Assembly (NCBI GenBank): GCA_949592205.1
Contig: CATIUR010000005.1
Location: forward strand, 111,861,777-111,925,776
Length of the DNA stretch: 64,000 bases
Source: Helichrysum umbraculigerum
Taxonomy: Eukaryota; Streptophyta; Magnoliopsida; Asterales; Asteraceae
Reading direction: 5' to 3'
In this document: in pieces, positions 12,585 to 21,767 of the stretch
Layout: each line of letters begins with the position of its first letter
How positions within the stretch are numbered: position 1 is the stretch's first letter
Translations under genes and position numbers: made by a program
Notes under the pieces: model-generated
Database searches by the model: none
What the model was told of the DNA's origin: nothing
What the model saw: the letters and a program-made list of their open reading frames with translations, nothing else

Positions 12585-12797
12585 TCTGCGATTCTTGAAG
12601 TGGGTTTCGAGTTTTAAAACGTTTTTAACCGATTTCTTGGACATATTCTTGTTGTGTGGACTCAATAACATGTTAATAAACATAAATCGAGTAGTTTAAA
12701 GGTGTGAAATCGGGTGTTCTTACCAAATGTCGATTTCGAGCTCAAAAATGGCGGATCGAGATGGTGAAGATGATGGTGATGATGAAGATGATCCGCA
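12585..12797 (-). repeat. Inverted segment inside F1 LTR1
   Basis: This block is the reverse complement of LTR2 positions about 17990-18201. Its borders read CTGCG and CGCAG, which in LTR2 form a short inverted repeat around the same segment. The inversion also flips a candidate splice donor (GGTAAGAAC in LTR2 near 18062). Confidence 0.9.
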
Positions 12798-13012
12798 GTT
12801 CGTCGAGCGAGCCGAGTCGAGTAACGAGCCGAGTTGAGCTACGAACCGGACCGAGCAGCAAACCGAGCCGAAATGCGAGTCGAACCGAGCAGCGAACCGA
12901 GCTTAGCTGCGAGTCGAGCCGAGCAGTGAACCGAGCCTAGCTCGAACCGGATCGAGTAGCGAGCCGAGTCGAGCTGCGAGCCGAGTCGACCTTCGAGTCG
13001 AGTCGAGCTTCC
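12798..13012. repeat. CpG-rich CGAGC/CGAGTC array in F1 LTR1
   Basis: About 200 bases are built almost wholly from variants of CGAGCCGAG and CGAGTCGAG. It is also present in LTR2 (18204-18415) and LTR3 (23610-23821). Short frames across it are not gene-like. Confidence 0.8.
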
Positions 13013-13275
13013 TGAACTGACCTGGTCTGCGAAATGAGTTTTTGCCCAACGATTCGACTTTCACGTAACAACAACTACACTTTTTACAACGATGACTTAC
13101 GAGCAAAAATTATATTTTTGTAAAATAGATAACGAAACGATTTTAATAATGATTTAATTGAGAATTATTATTAATACAAACCATCACAAACGGACTGTAC
13201 GCAATTCTAAAAACTAAACAACAGAAGTGTACTTTCGTGACACTTTTAGTTAAACCGAATAGTATCTTACTCACA

Positions 13276-13367
13276 TGACCTCACGTGTTTAGGACACTAG
13301 GAGGTTACCATTCGGACAACGCACGTATCATAGGATCACCGACGGCTCAACAGGTGAGTTTCATAGC
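13276..13367 (+). promoter_or_regulatory. Conserved LTR island with splice-like borders and CACGTG (F1 LTR1)
   Basis: The island runs from ACCTCACGTGTTTAG to CAACAGGTGAGTTTC. It is about 85% identical by eye to F2 LTR 31514-31605 although flanking LTR sequence is unrelated. It has an acceptor-like TTTAG at the left and a strong donor CAG-GTGAGT at the right, so it may be a short exon of the element's leader RNA. CACGTG at 13282-13287 is a plant G-box core. The same island occurs at 18682-18773 and 24088-24179. Confidence 0.6.
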
Positions 13368-13439
13368 CCCTCTTTTCAAACTGTTTCTACTGTTTTGGGG
13401 TGAGATGCATACTCGTTATTTACTATTCAAAAACCTATT

Positions 13440-13612
13440 TATGAAATCAATCATTGCAAATGATTTATAACTACTCATACTAGACTAGAGCACTAGTCAC
13501 TGTTGCAAAACTTATAAGAGATAGGTTTCATGAACACAAACACTTCTAGATGAGATGGATTATCTAGACACTTAACCAAGATTCCAAGAACCTCAATAGC
13601 TGTAGGCTATCA
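13440..13612. repeat. Hairpins in F1 LTR1
   Basis: Examples: AATCATT-gca-AATGATT at 13449-13465, GACTAG-agca-CTAGTC at 13483-13498, TCTAGAT/ATCTAGA at 13545-13568 and ATAGC-tgtag-GCTAT at 13596-13610. They also occur in LTR2 and LTR3 at +5406 and +10812. Confidence 0.7.
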
Positions 13613-13675
13613 TTGTAAATACTGAAACATTAGAAAGCATAATACTCGAGGTTGAGTACATTAATTCAGAATCCA

Positions 13676-14140
13676 AGAAACCGTAGTATCAAGGACTAGA
13701 ACTCAAGATAACAAGAAATCAGATAACAAGAAACTTAGACAACAAGAAACTAGAACTCAAGGTCTAGAATACAAGAAACACTAAGATCAAGAACAAGAAT
13801 TCAAGGACTAGAACACTAGAATCAAGAACAAGAACTCAAGGTCTAGAATACAAGAAACACTAAGATCAAGAACAAGAATTCAAGGACTAGAACACTAGAA
13901 TCAAGAACTAGAATTCAAGGTCAAGAATACAAGAACATACAAGAATCAAGAAACTAGAAAACAAGATTAGATCAAGGATTATGTGCTAGGTCAAGAACTT
14001 ATTTGCAAGATCAAGAACCTATTTACAAGATCAAGAACTATGTGCAAGGTCAAGAATTCAAGGTTTTCAAGAACAATAAAACAAGGTTTTCAAGATCAAG
14101 ATTTTCAAGGACAAGATCAGTAAACAAGATTTTCAAGAAC
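13676..14140 (+). repeat. CAAGAA-rich array in F1 LTR1
   Basis: Purine-rich run of CAAGAA, CAAGGT and CAAGATC words. It includes a clear 79-base tandem duplication (first unit from 13752, second from 13831). It is present in all three LTRs. Short frames rich in Ser, Arg, Lys and Gln here are products of the repeat, not genes. Confidence 0.85.
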
Positions 14141-14715
14141 ATACTTGCGTTTTACTTTCCTTATGTGATATGTGCTATTTATTTGAATTAATTGATACGT
14201 GTTAATTGCTACTCTGTGATATTATTACTTGTGTTATTATTGTGTGAACTGCTTAGATCAAGGAACTAGTTCAAGAATCACTTCAATTGAGTTCATCACT
14301 CAATCTAAGAAACTCAGGAATTCAACACTGTACACAGGGGTGTACTTCCAGCATAGGATTATAATCTTATACTTTAATCCTTGTCAACTAAACCTATGGA
14401 CTCACCAGCTTATCGCTGACATATTTTAGTATGCATTTCAGGTACCGCTTTAGTAGGATCGGCCCGTCAGGATCCTAGCTCGAGTCGCATGCTTTCAACA
14501 AATGGATTTCTTGCATAACTTTTGTATTACAATTATGTAATGAAATTATTTTTGCGAACTCGCAATATGTATACATTCTATTTTGGGAATTGTATAACTA
14601 TTTTCAAACGTCTCATTTAGAGTCGTTCATTATTTACCTTTGTGCTTGTGATATTTGATTGGTAACACCCGACCCGACCGCTTCCGCAAATCTGAAATTT
14701 GAGGGTGTTACAGAT

Positions 14716-14727
14716 TGGTATCAGAGC
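14716..14727 (+). promoter_or_regulatory. F1 primer-binding site, copy 1
   Basis: TGGTATCAGAGC is complementary to the 3' end of plant initiator methionine tRNA. It lies three bases after the LTR end, as needed for first-strand cDNA priming. Confidence 0.9.
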
Positions 14728-15338
14728 CTAAGGTTATAGTGAACTAGGTTGCATTTAGTGGGCCTAGACTATGACCGTTAGGCAGTATTTTCCACTAGGT
14801 ATGACTTGGTTCAGAAATCACGTCCTACGGGTTTAATTTAACATAGCGTAGCTAACTATGTATAATTAAATACGGATGATGTGAAATCTGAAAGGAGTTA
14901 TACTGAGCGGGAATACAATAGATGACTCTGATCTCGCTAGAGCTGGACCGACTTAGCGTATGCTATACTTATTAGGTTATTATATATCGGGTTATATATA
15001 CATAGGCCTTACTCGCTGACGTTCACGTCACCTAAAACACGACATTTAGAAACAACGCGTCACCTATTTCACCTATTACATCGCACGAACGCTACCAGAT
15101 CTTGCTAAACATGGAGTATTTCTCCCCTCTCGTGACAAAAATCATCCGGCACAACTTTTTGAAAACTTGTAATACGTTCAAAAATCAATGACACATCTTC
15201 GTATATTATCTGACTCTGTGCACATTCATGTTGTATATCAACTCGTTTCCTACACTTTTCTCAATACTATGTCGGCGTTAACCTCCACAATTACATAATC
15301 AAATCTCATGTATCTTCGTTTCTCTTTCTTAAAGAATC
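14728..15338 (+). other. F1 leader between primer site and gag, copy 1
   Basis: Non-coding leader of about 610 bases. The first 150 bases are close to the F2 leader (33291-33450), which suggests a shared packaging or regulatory role. No ORF is supported. Confidence 0.6.
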
Positions 15339-16361
15339 ATGCCTCCAAAGTCAAGAAACTACACTGATGCTCAGATGGCATCCATCATCTCTCAAGCAGT
15401 GACTGAGGCTTTGTCTCGGGAACGACCACAAAACTCTCGAAGGAATACCGACACCCCCGAAAACACACCTGCTGTCAAACCATGCACCTACAAGGAATTC
15501 CAGAACTGCAAACCTCTCGATTTTACTGGCACTGAAGGGGCTATCGGTTTGGTCCGATGGTTCGAGAGAATGGAATCAGTCCTTCGCATCTGCAATTGCA
15601 CCGAGGAGTGCACGGTCAAATTCGCCACCTGCACATTTCAAGAAGGTGCTCTCACGTGGTGGAACTCTTACGTTCAGTCTGTGGGAATTGATGCTGCTTA
15701 CCAACTCCCATGGGAAGATTTGAAAACCATGCTCAGGGAAGAGTACTGTCCTTCAGAGGAGATACAAAAGCTGGAAGAAGAATTCTGGCACCTTACTGTT
15801 CAGGGGAACGACATCCAAAGCTACACCACTCGATTCCAACAACTGGCACTTTTATGCCCAAACATGGTGGATCCCGAATCCAAACGTATCAGGAAGTACA
15901 TTCGAGGCCTTTCGGACCCTGTCCGAGGGAATGTCGCCTCATCCCAACCTACCACTATCCGAAGTGCCATCCGTCTGGCTCATGAACTTATGGCCATGAT
16001 CGACCAAAGGGAAACACCTGTGACCCCTACCGAAAATCACCACAAACGCATTTGGGACGGGAATCCCAATGACAACGACCAGTACCGATCACCAACCAAG
16101 CGACTGGAAGCGCATAAGGCTTATGTCGCTAGAACTGAAGGTAGTAGCGGTTATGGAGGCTATCTGCCATACTGCTCCAACTGCAAACATCATCATGTAG
16201 GCCCCTGTAGTGCACCTTGTGCAAGATGCAATCTTAGGGGACACTTGGCTCAGGAATGTAAATTCCCAACCACACCCGTCAATCCCAACGCACCAAGAGT
16301 CTGCTTTGTGTGTGGTAACTCAGGACATTTCATGAAGGATTGTCCGAAACGTCAAGATTAG
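15339..16361 (+). CDS. F1 Gag polyprotein, copy 1
   Basis: A 340-residue capsid/nucleocapsid protein that would assemble particles and bind element RNA. The conserved Ty3/gypsy capsid region covers about residues 55-210 (GTEGAIGLVRWFERMES, ALTWWNSYV, LPWEDLKTMLREEYCP, LALLCPNMV). The C-terminal part has a Cys/His cluster (CSNCKHHHVGPC) and two CX2CX4HX4C knuckles (CARCNLRGHLAQEC about 294-307, CFVCGNSGHFMKDC about 322-335). The style resembles Tekay/Del chromovirus gag in Asteraceae, by recall. ATG at 15339 gives the N-terminus MPPKSRN, matching F2's MPPKRQ. No pol follows, so the element is gag-only. The ORF is intact and identical in the second copy. Confidence 0.92.
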   Translation: MPPKSRNYTDAQMASIISQAVTEALSRERPQNSRRNTDTPENTPAVKPCTYKEFQNCKPLDFTGTEGAIGLVRWFERMESVLRICNCTEECTVKFATCTFQEGALTWWNSYVQSVGIDAAYQLPWEDLKTMLREEYCPSEEIQKLEEEFWHLTVQGNDIQSYTTRFQQLALLCPNMVDPESKRIRKYIRGLSDPVRGNVASSQPTTIRSAIRLAHELMAMIDQRETPVTPTENHHKRIWDGNPNDNDQYRSPTKRLEAHKAYVARTEGSSGYGGYLPYCSNCKHHHVGPCSAPCARCNLRGHLAQECKFPTTPVNPNAPRVCFVCGNSGHFMKDCPKRQD

Positions 16362-17037
16362 AACAACCACGTCTGCTAAGACGCTACATAATATTAGGGT
16401 ACGTATCTTACTGTGACCCTACTCATTTCACTCTTATTTATTTTAAGATTCGCACTACTGTTGGTAGTCTTTGACAATGAAAACTTACTTCTCACACGTT
16501 CCCGATATTAACTGAGGGTTTTGAATTCTCACGCCGTCTGTAGGACGTCAATCCTAACAGGGGGAGCAAGATAAGATAGGAACTAGACAACATACGGATG
16601 TGAGACCCAAATTTCTATACGCCTATATTAGGAGATAGGGTGCTGTTACAAGAATAGACTAGTCAAGAATTCATAGAATCAAGAATCACTAAGCCAAGAA
16701 TTCATAGAATCAAGGAACACTAAATCAAGAATTTGTAGATCAAGAAACAGTAGGTCAAGAAACCGTAGGACAAGAAATCATAGGTCAAGAAAGGATAGGT
16801 CAAGAAACCCAAGATCAAAAAATCATATGCCAAGAAATAATAGGACAAGAAACTGTAACTCAAGAAACCATAGGTCAAGAACCGCTAAACAAGAAAACTC
16901 AAGGCCAAGAAACCGTAGGTCAAGAAATTATAAGGCAAGAAACTATAGATCAAGAAATCTAAAACTCAGATCGCGACAAGAATCATTAGAACGAAATGCC
17001 TAAGCAACTCAATCGTCTTACTCATAAGATCTCGCGC
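16362..17037 (+). other. Extra segment splitting the F1 gag tail from the 3' region, copy 1
   Basis: In F2 the last knuckle is followed directly by a basic tail ending INSE. In F1 the knuckle ends CPKRQD-stop, and a homologous tail (PKRKRKIQLVNSE-stop) appears only at 17038-17079. The 676 bases between hold a GGGGGAGC purine run near 16559-16566 and the 15-base minisatellite. CCGAAACG/CCAAAACG-like sequences border it. Confidence 0.65.
16708..16962 (+). repeat. 15-base minisatellite in F1 interior, copy 1
   Basis: About 16 degenerate units of GGTCAAGAAACCATA in register. Because 15 is a multiple of three, one frame stays open for about 85 codons as a G-Q-E-T-V type pentapeptide repeat ending TAA at 16960-16962. 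It lacks an ATG. Copy 2 is at 22114-22368. Confidence 0.8.
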
Positions 17038-17079
17038 CCAAAACGGAAACGCAAAATTCAGCTGGTCAACTCTGAATGA

Positions 17080-17585
17080 ACCGAACAAATTCCGACGATG
17101 ATGTAGGTACATCCTTCCTCGAAAACATAACCCTTAATTTTGGTTTACACTAAGCGTGTACTCCTACTCCTGGATACCATTTCATCGACTTAATGCCGAA
17201 TGCATCATAGGGCTAGTTAACCTAGGCCCACATAAAACTTAGAGTTTGCTTTCAGCAGACTGGACAAACTGAACGTTTACTAATCACTCAGTCCTGATGG
17301 GACTACTCTCTAAACGGTCACTTTGTGACAATTATATAGTCCTGGATGGACTACCACGTAAATGGTTACCCTGTAACCACGATATAGCTAAAACTGGAAC
17401 GAATGAAATAGTCAGTGACTGACTACTATGTTAAACCACGACACAGTCATGGATTGACTGCTTTCAAACTCGACATAGACATTGTACGTCTACTATTTAC
17501 TCGACAAACATCTCGCACTTACATTTCTCCCCAGACCCCACGCGACCACGACTTCACACGAAATTTCGGGACGAAATTTTCTTAA
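17080..17585 (+). other. F1 3' non-coding region with hairpin array, copy 1
   Basis: No ORF. Hairpins: AGTCC/GGACT 17290-17304, GTCAC-ttt-GTGAC 17317-17329, TAGTCC/GGACTA 17337-17353, TGGTTAC-cct-GTAACCA 17363-17379, TAGTCAG-tga-CTGACTA 17409-17425, CAGTCA/TGACTG 17444-17460 and TAGAC/GTCTA 17476-17492. Most have a counterpart in the F2 element at 52814-52996. Confidence 0.75.
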
Positions 17586-17596
17586 CAGGGGGAGAA
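17586..17596 (+). promoter_or_regulatory. F1 polypurine tract, copy 1
   Basis: AACAGGGGGAGAA lies directly before the LTR2 start TGTAACACCC. This is the expected plus-strand primer. The copy at 22992-23002 precedes LTR3. Confidence 0.85.
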
Positions 17597-20118
17597 TGTA
17601 ACACCCGGTCAAAAAGGTCAAAATTCGCGCCCAATTTAAACATTTATTTACTCGTATTTAGTTACGTATTAATGCTAAAATACTTAAAACTTTTATATAT
17701 ATAATTATATAAATGTACGTGATTATTTTTTTAAAATTCAACATAACATGAGTTTGGGAGAAACGAAATAACACGAAATCGAGACCCGGATGGATCGGTC
17801 CAGACCCGCGGACCGAGCCCGAACCGACCCACCCCTTTTCCCCTCTTTTTATCTCATTTTCTTCTTCATTTTAGTACACACACACACACCAAACTCAATC
17901 TCTCACTCTCTCCCTCTCTACCTCACGGATCCGCCACCACCATCATCATTTTCGGAATCATCAACAACAACAACGAGAGCAGCAGCAGCTGCGGATCATC
18001 TTCATCATCACCATCATCTTCACCATCTCGATCCGCCATTTTTGAGCTCGAAATCGACATTTGGTAAGAACACCCGATTTCACACCTTTAAACTATTCGA
18101 TTTATGTTTATTAACATGTTATTGAGTCCACACAACAAGAATATGTCCAAGAAATCGGTTAAAAACGTTTTAAAACTCGAAACCCACTTCAAGAATCGCA
18201 GCAGTTCGTCGAGCGAGCCGAGTCGAGTAACGAGCCGAGTCGAGCTACGAACCGGACCGAGCAGCAAACCGAGCCGAAATGCGAGTCGAACCGAGCAGCG
18301 AACCGAGCTTAGCTGCGAGTCGAGCCGAGCAGTGAACCGAGCCTAGCTCGAACCGGATCGAGTAGCAAGCCGAGTCGAGCTGCGAGCCGAGTCGAGCTTC
18401 GAGTCGAGTCGAGCTTCCTGAACTGACCTGGTCTGCGAAATGAGTTTTTGCCCAACGATTCGACTTTCGCGTAACAACAACTACACTTTTTACAACGATG
18501 ACTTACGAGCAAAAATTATATTTTTGTAAAATAGATAACGAAACGATTTTAATAATGATTTAATTGAGAATTATTATTAATACAAACCATCACAAACGGA
18601 CTGTACGCAATTCTAAAAACTAAACAACAGAAGTGTACTTTCGTGACACTTTTAGTTAAACCGAATAGTATCTTACTCACATGACCTCACGTGTTTAGGA
18701 CGCTAGGAGGTTACCATTCGGACAACGCACGTATCATAGGATCACCGACGGCTCAACAGGTGAGTTTCATAGCCCCTCTTTTCAAACTGTTTCTACTGTT
18801 TTGGGGTGAGATGCATACTCGTTATTTACTATTTAAAAACCTATTTATGAAATCAATCATTGCAAATGATTTATAACTACTCATACTAGACTAGAGCACT
18901 AGTCACTGTTGCAAAACTTATAAGAGATAGGTTTCATGAACACAAACACTTCTAGATGAGATGGATTATCTAGACACTTAACCAAGATTCCAAGAACCTC
19001 AATAGCTGTAGGCTATCATTGTAAATACTGAAACATTAGAAAGCATAATACTCGAGGTTGAGTACATTAATTCAGAATCCAAGAAACCGTAGTATCAAGG
19101 ACTAGAACTCAAGATAACAAGAAATCAGATAACAAGAAACTTAGACAACAAGAAACTAGAACTCAAGGTCTAGAATACAAGAAACACTAAGATCAAGAAC
19201 AAGAATTCAAGGACTAGAACACTAGAATCAAGAACAAGAACTCAAGGTCTAGAATACAAGAAACACTAAGATCAAGAACAAGAATTCAAGGACTAGAACA
19301 CTAGAATCAAGAACTAGAATTCAAGGTCAAGAATACAAGAACATACAAGAATCAAGAAACTAGAAAACAAGATTAGATCATGGATTATGTGCTAGGTCAA
19401 GAACTTATTTGCAAGATCAAGAACCTATTTACAAGATCAAGAACTATGTGCAAGGTCAAGAATTCAAGGTTTTCAAGAACAATAAAACAAGGTTTTCAAG
19501 ATCAAGATTTTCAAGGACAAGATCAGTAAACAAGATTTTCAAGAACATACTTGCGTTTTACTTTCCTTATGTGATATGTGCTATTTATTTGAATTAATTG
19601 ATACGTGTTAATTGCTACTCTGTGATATTATTACTTGTGTTATTATTGTGTGAACTGCTTAGATCAAGGAACTAGTTCAAGAATCACTTCAATTGAGTTC
19701 ATCACTCAATCTAAGAAACTCAGGAATTCAACACTGTACACAGGGGTGTACTTCCAGCATAGGATTATAATCTTATACTTTAATCCTTGTCAACTAAACC
19801 TATGGACTCACCAGCTTATCGCTGACATATTTTAGTATGCATTTCAGGTACCGCTTTAGTAGGATCGGCCCGTCAGGATCCTAGCTCGAGTCGCATGCTT
19901 TCAACAAATGGATTTCTTGCATAACTTTTGTATTACAATTATGTAATGAAATTATTTTTGCGAACTCGCAATATGTATACATTCTATTTTGGGAATTGTA
20001 TAACTATTTTCAAACGTCTCATTTAGAGTCGTTCATTATTTACCTTTGTGCTTGTGATATTTGATTGGTAACACCCGACCCGACCGCTTCCGCAAATCTG
20101 AAATTTGAGGGTGTTACA
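17597..20118 (+). repeat. F1 LTR2 (2522 bp)
   Basis: Complete LTR from TGTAACACCC to GGGTGTTACA. Order: TA-rich promoter-like zone (about 17690-17715), CT-rich leader (about 17830-17990), a donor-like TTTGGTAAGAAC near 18060, the CGAGC array, the conserved island (18682-18773), hairpins, the CAAGAA array and a conserved 3' end. The 336-base open frame over the leader (17790-18125) is low-complexity Pro/Ser/His and is not convincing as a gene. Confidence 0.92.
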
Positions 20119-20121
20119 GAT

Positions 20122-20133
20122 TGGTATCAGAGC
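20122..20133 (+). promoter_or_regulatory. F1 primer-binding site, copy 2
   Basis: TGGTATCAGAGC, three bases after the LTR2 end, as in copy 1. Confidence 0.9.
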
Positions 20134-20744
20134 CTAAGGTTATAGTGAACTAGGTTGCATTTAGTGGGCCTAGACTATGACCGTTAGGCAGTATTTTCCA
20201 CTAGGTATGACTTGGTTCAGAAATCACGTCCTACGGGTTTAATTTAACATAGCGTAGCTAACTATGTATAATTAAATACGGATGATGTGAAATCTGAAAG
20301 GAGTTATACTGAGCGGGAATACAATAGATGACTCTGATCTCGCTAGAGCTGGACCGACTTAGCGTATGCTATACTTATTAGGTTATTATATATCGGGTTA
20401 TATATACATAGGCCTTACTCGCTGACGTTCACGTCACCTAAAACACGACATTTAGAAACAACGCGTCACCTATTTCACCTATTACATCGCACGAACGCTA
20501 CCAGATCTTGCTAAACATGGAGTATTTCTCCCCTCTCGTGACAAAAATCATCCGGCACAACTTTTTGAAAACTTGTAATACGTTCAAAAATCAATGACAC
20601 ATCTTCGTATATTATCTGACTCTGTGCACATTCATGTTGTATATCAACTCGTTTCCTACACTTTTCTCAATACTATGTCGGCGTTAACCTCCACAATTAC
20701 ATAATCAAATCTCATGTATCTTCGTTTCTCTTTCTTAAAGAATC

Positions 20745-21767
20745 ATGCCTCCAAAGTCAAGAAACTACACTGATGCTCAGATGGCATCCATCATCTCTCA
20801 AGCAGTGACTGAGGCTTTGTCTCGGGAACGACCACAAAACTCTCGAAGGAATACCGACACCCCCGAAAACACACCTGCTGTCAAACCATGCACCTACAAG
20901 GAATTCCAGAACTGCAAACCTCTCGATTTTACTGGCACTGAAGGGGCTATCGGTTTGGTCCGATGGTTCGAGAGAATGGAATCAGTCCTTCGCATCTGCA
21001 ATTGCACCGAGGAGTGCACGGTCAAATTCGCCACCTGCACATTTCAAGAAGGTGCTCTCACGTGGTGGAACTCTTACGTTCAGTCTGTGGGAATTGATGC
21101 TGCTTACCAACTCCCATGGGAAGATTTGAAAACCATGCTCAGGGAAGAGTACTGTCCTTCAGAGGAGATACAAAAGCTGGAAGAAGAATTCTGGCACCTT
21201 ACTGTTCAGGGGAACGACATCCAAAGCTACACCACTCGATTCCAACAACTGGCACTTTTATGCCCAAACATGGTGGATCCCGAATCCAAACGTATCAGGA
21301 AGTACATTCGAGGCCTTTCGGACCCTGTCCGAGGGAATGTCGCCTCATCCCAACCTACCACTATCCGAAGTGCCATCCGTCTGGCTCATGAACTTATGGC
21401 CATGATCGACCAAAGGGAAACACCTGTGACCCCTACCGAAAATCACCACAAACGCATTTGGGACGGGAATCCCAATGACAACGACCAGTACCGATCACCA
21501 ACCAAGCGACTGGAAGCGCATAAGGCTTATGTCGCTAGAACTGAAGGTAGTAGCGGTTATGGAGGCTATCTGCCATACTGCTCCAACTGCAAACATCATC
21601 ATGTAGGCCCCTGTAGTGCACCTTGTGCAAGATGCAATCTTAGGGGACACTTGGCTCAGGAATGTAAATTCCCAACCACACCCGTCAATCCCAACGCACC
21701 AAGAGTCTGCTTTGTGTGTGGTAACTCAGGACATTTCATGAAGGATTGTCCGAAACGTCAAGATTAG
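20745..21767 (+). CDS. F1 Gag polyprotein, copy 2
   Basis: The 340-residue protein is identical to the one at 15339-16361, with the same capsid core and two CCHC knuckles. It lies in the second interior of the tandem array. Identity of the two ORFs fits a recent duplication of the 5406-base interior-plus-LTR unit, or a collapsed or expanded assembly. No protease, RT or integrase follows in the 1.2 kb before LTR3. Confidence 0.92.
   Translation: MPPKSRNYTDAQMASIISQAVTEALSRERPQNSRRNTDTPENTPAVKPCTYKEFQNCKPLDFTGTEGAIGLVRWFERMESVLRICNCTEECTVKFATCTFQEGALTWWNSYVQSVGIDAAYQLPWEDLKTMLREEYCPSEEIQKLEEEFWHLTVQGNDIQSYTTRFQQLALLCPNMVDPESKRIRKYIRGLSDPVRGNVASSQPTTIRSAIRLAHELMAMIDQRETPVTPTENHHKRIWDGNPNDNDQYRSPTKRLEAHKAYVARTEGSSGYGGYLPYCSNCKHHHVGPCSAPCARCNLRGHLAQECKFPTTPVNPNAPRVCFVCGNSGHFMKDCPKRQD

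Larger units (their letters stand above)
12383..14712 (+). repeat. F1 LTR1 (2330 bp, rearranged)
   Basis: It is shorter than LTR2 and LTR3 by 192 bases. About 200 bases of the CT-rich leader are missing, and the next 213 bases (about 12585-12797) are inverted relative to the other LTRs. A TA-rich possible TATA region lies at about 12475-12500. Other parts match LTR2 with scattered single-base differences. Confidence 0.92.

Noticed and set aside
14003..14191. Ser/Arg/Lys-rich small frame in the CAAGAA array
   Set aside because: Product of a simple repeat; no conserved start context and no independent support.
17790..18125. 111-codon frame in F1 LTR2 (repeated in LTR3)
   Set aside because: It covers a CT-rich leader and CAT/CAC runs; low-complexity product, destroyed in LTR1, better explained as untranslated leader.
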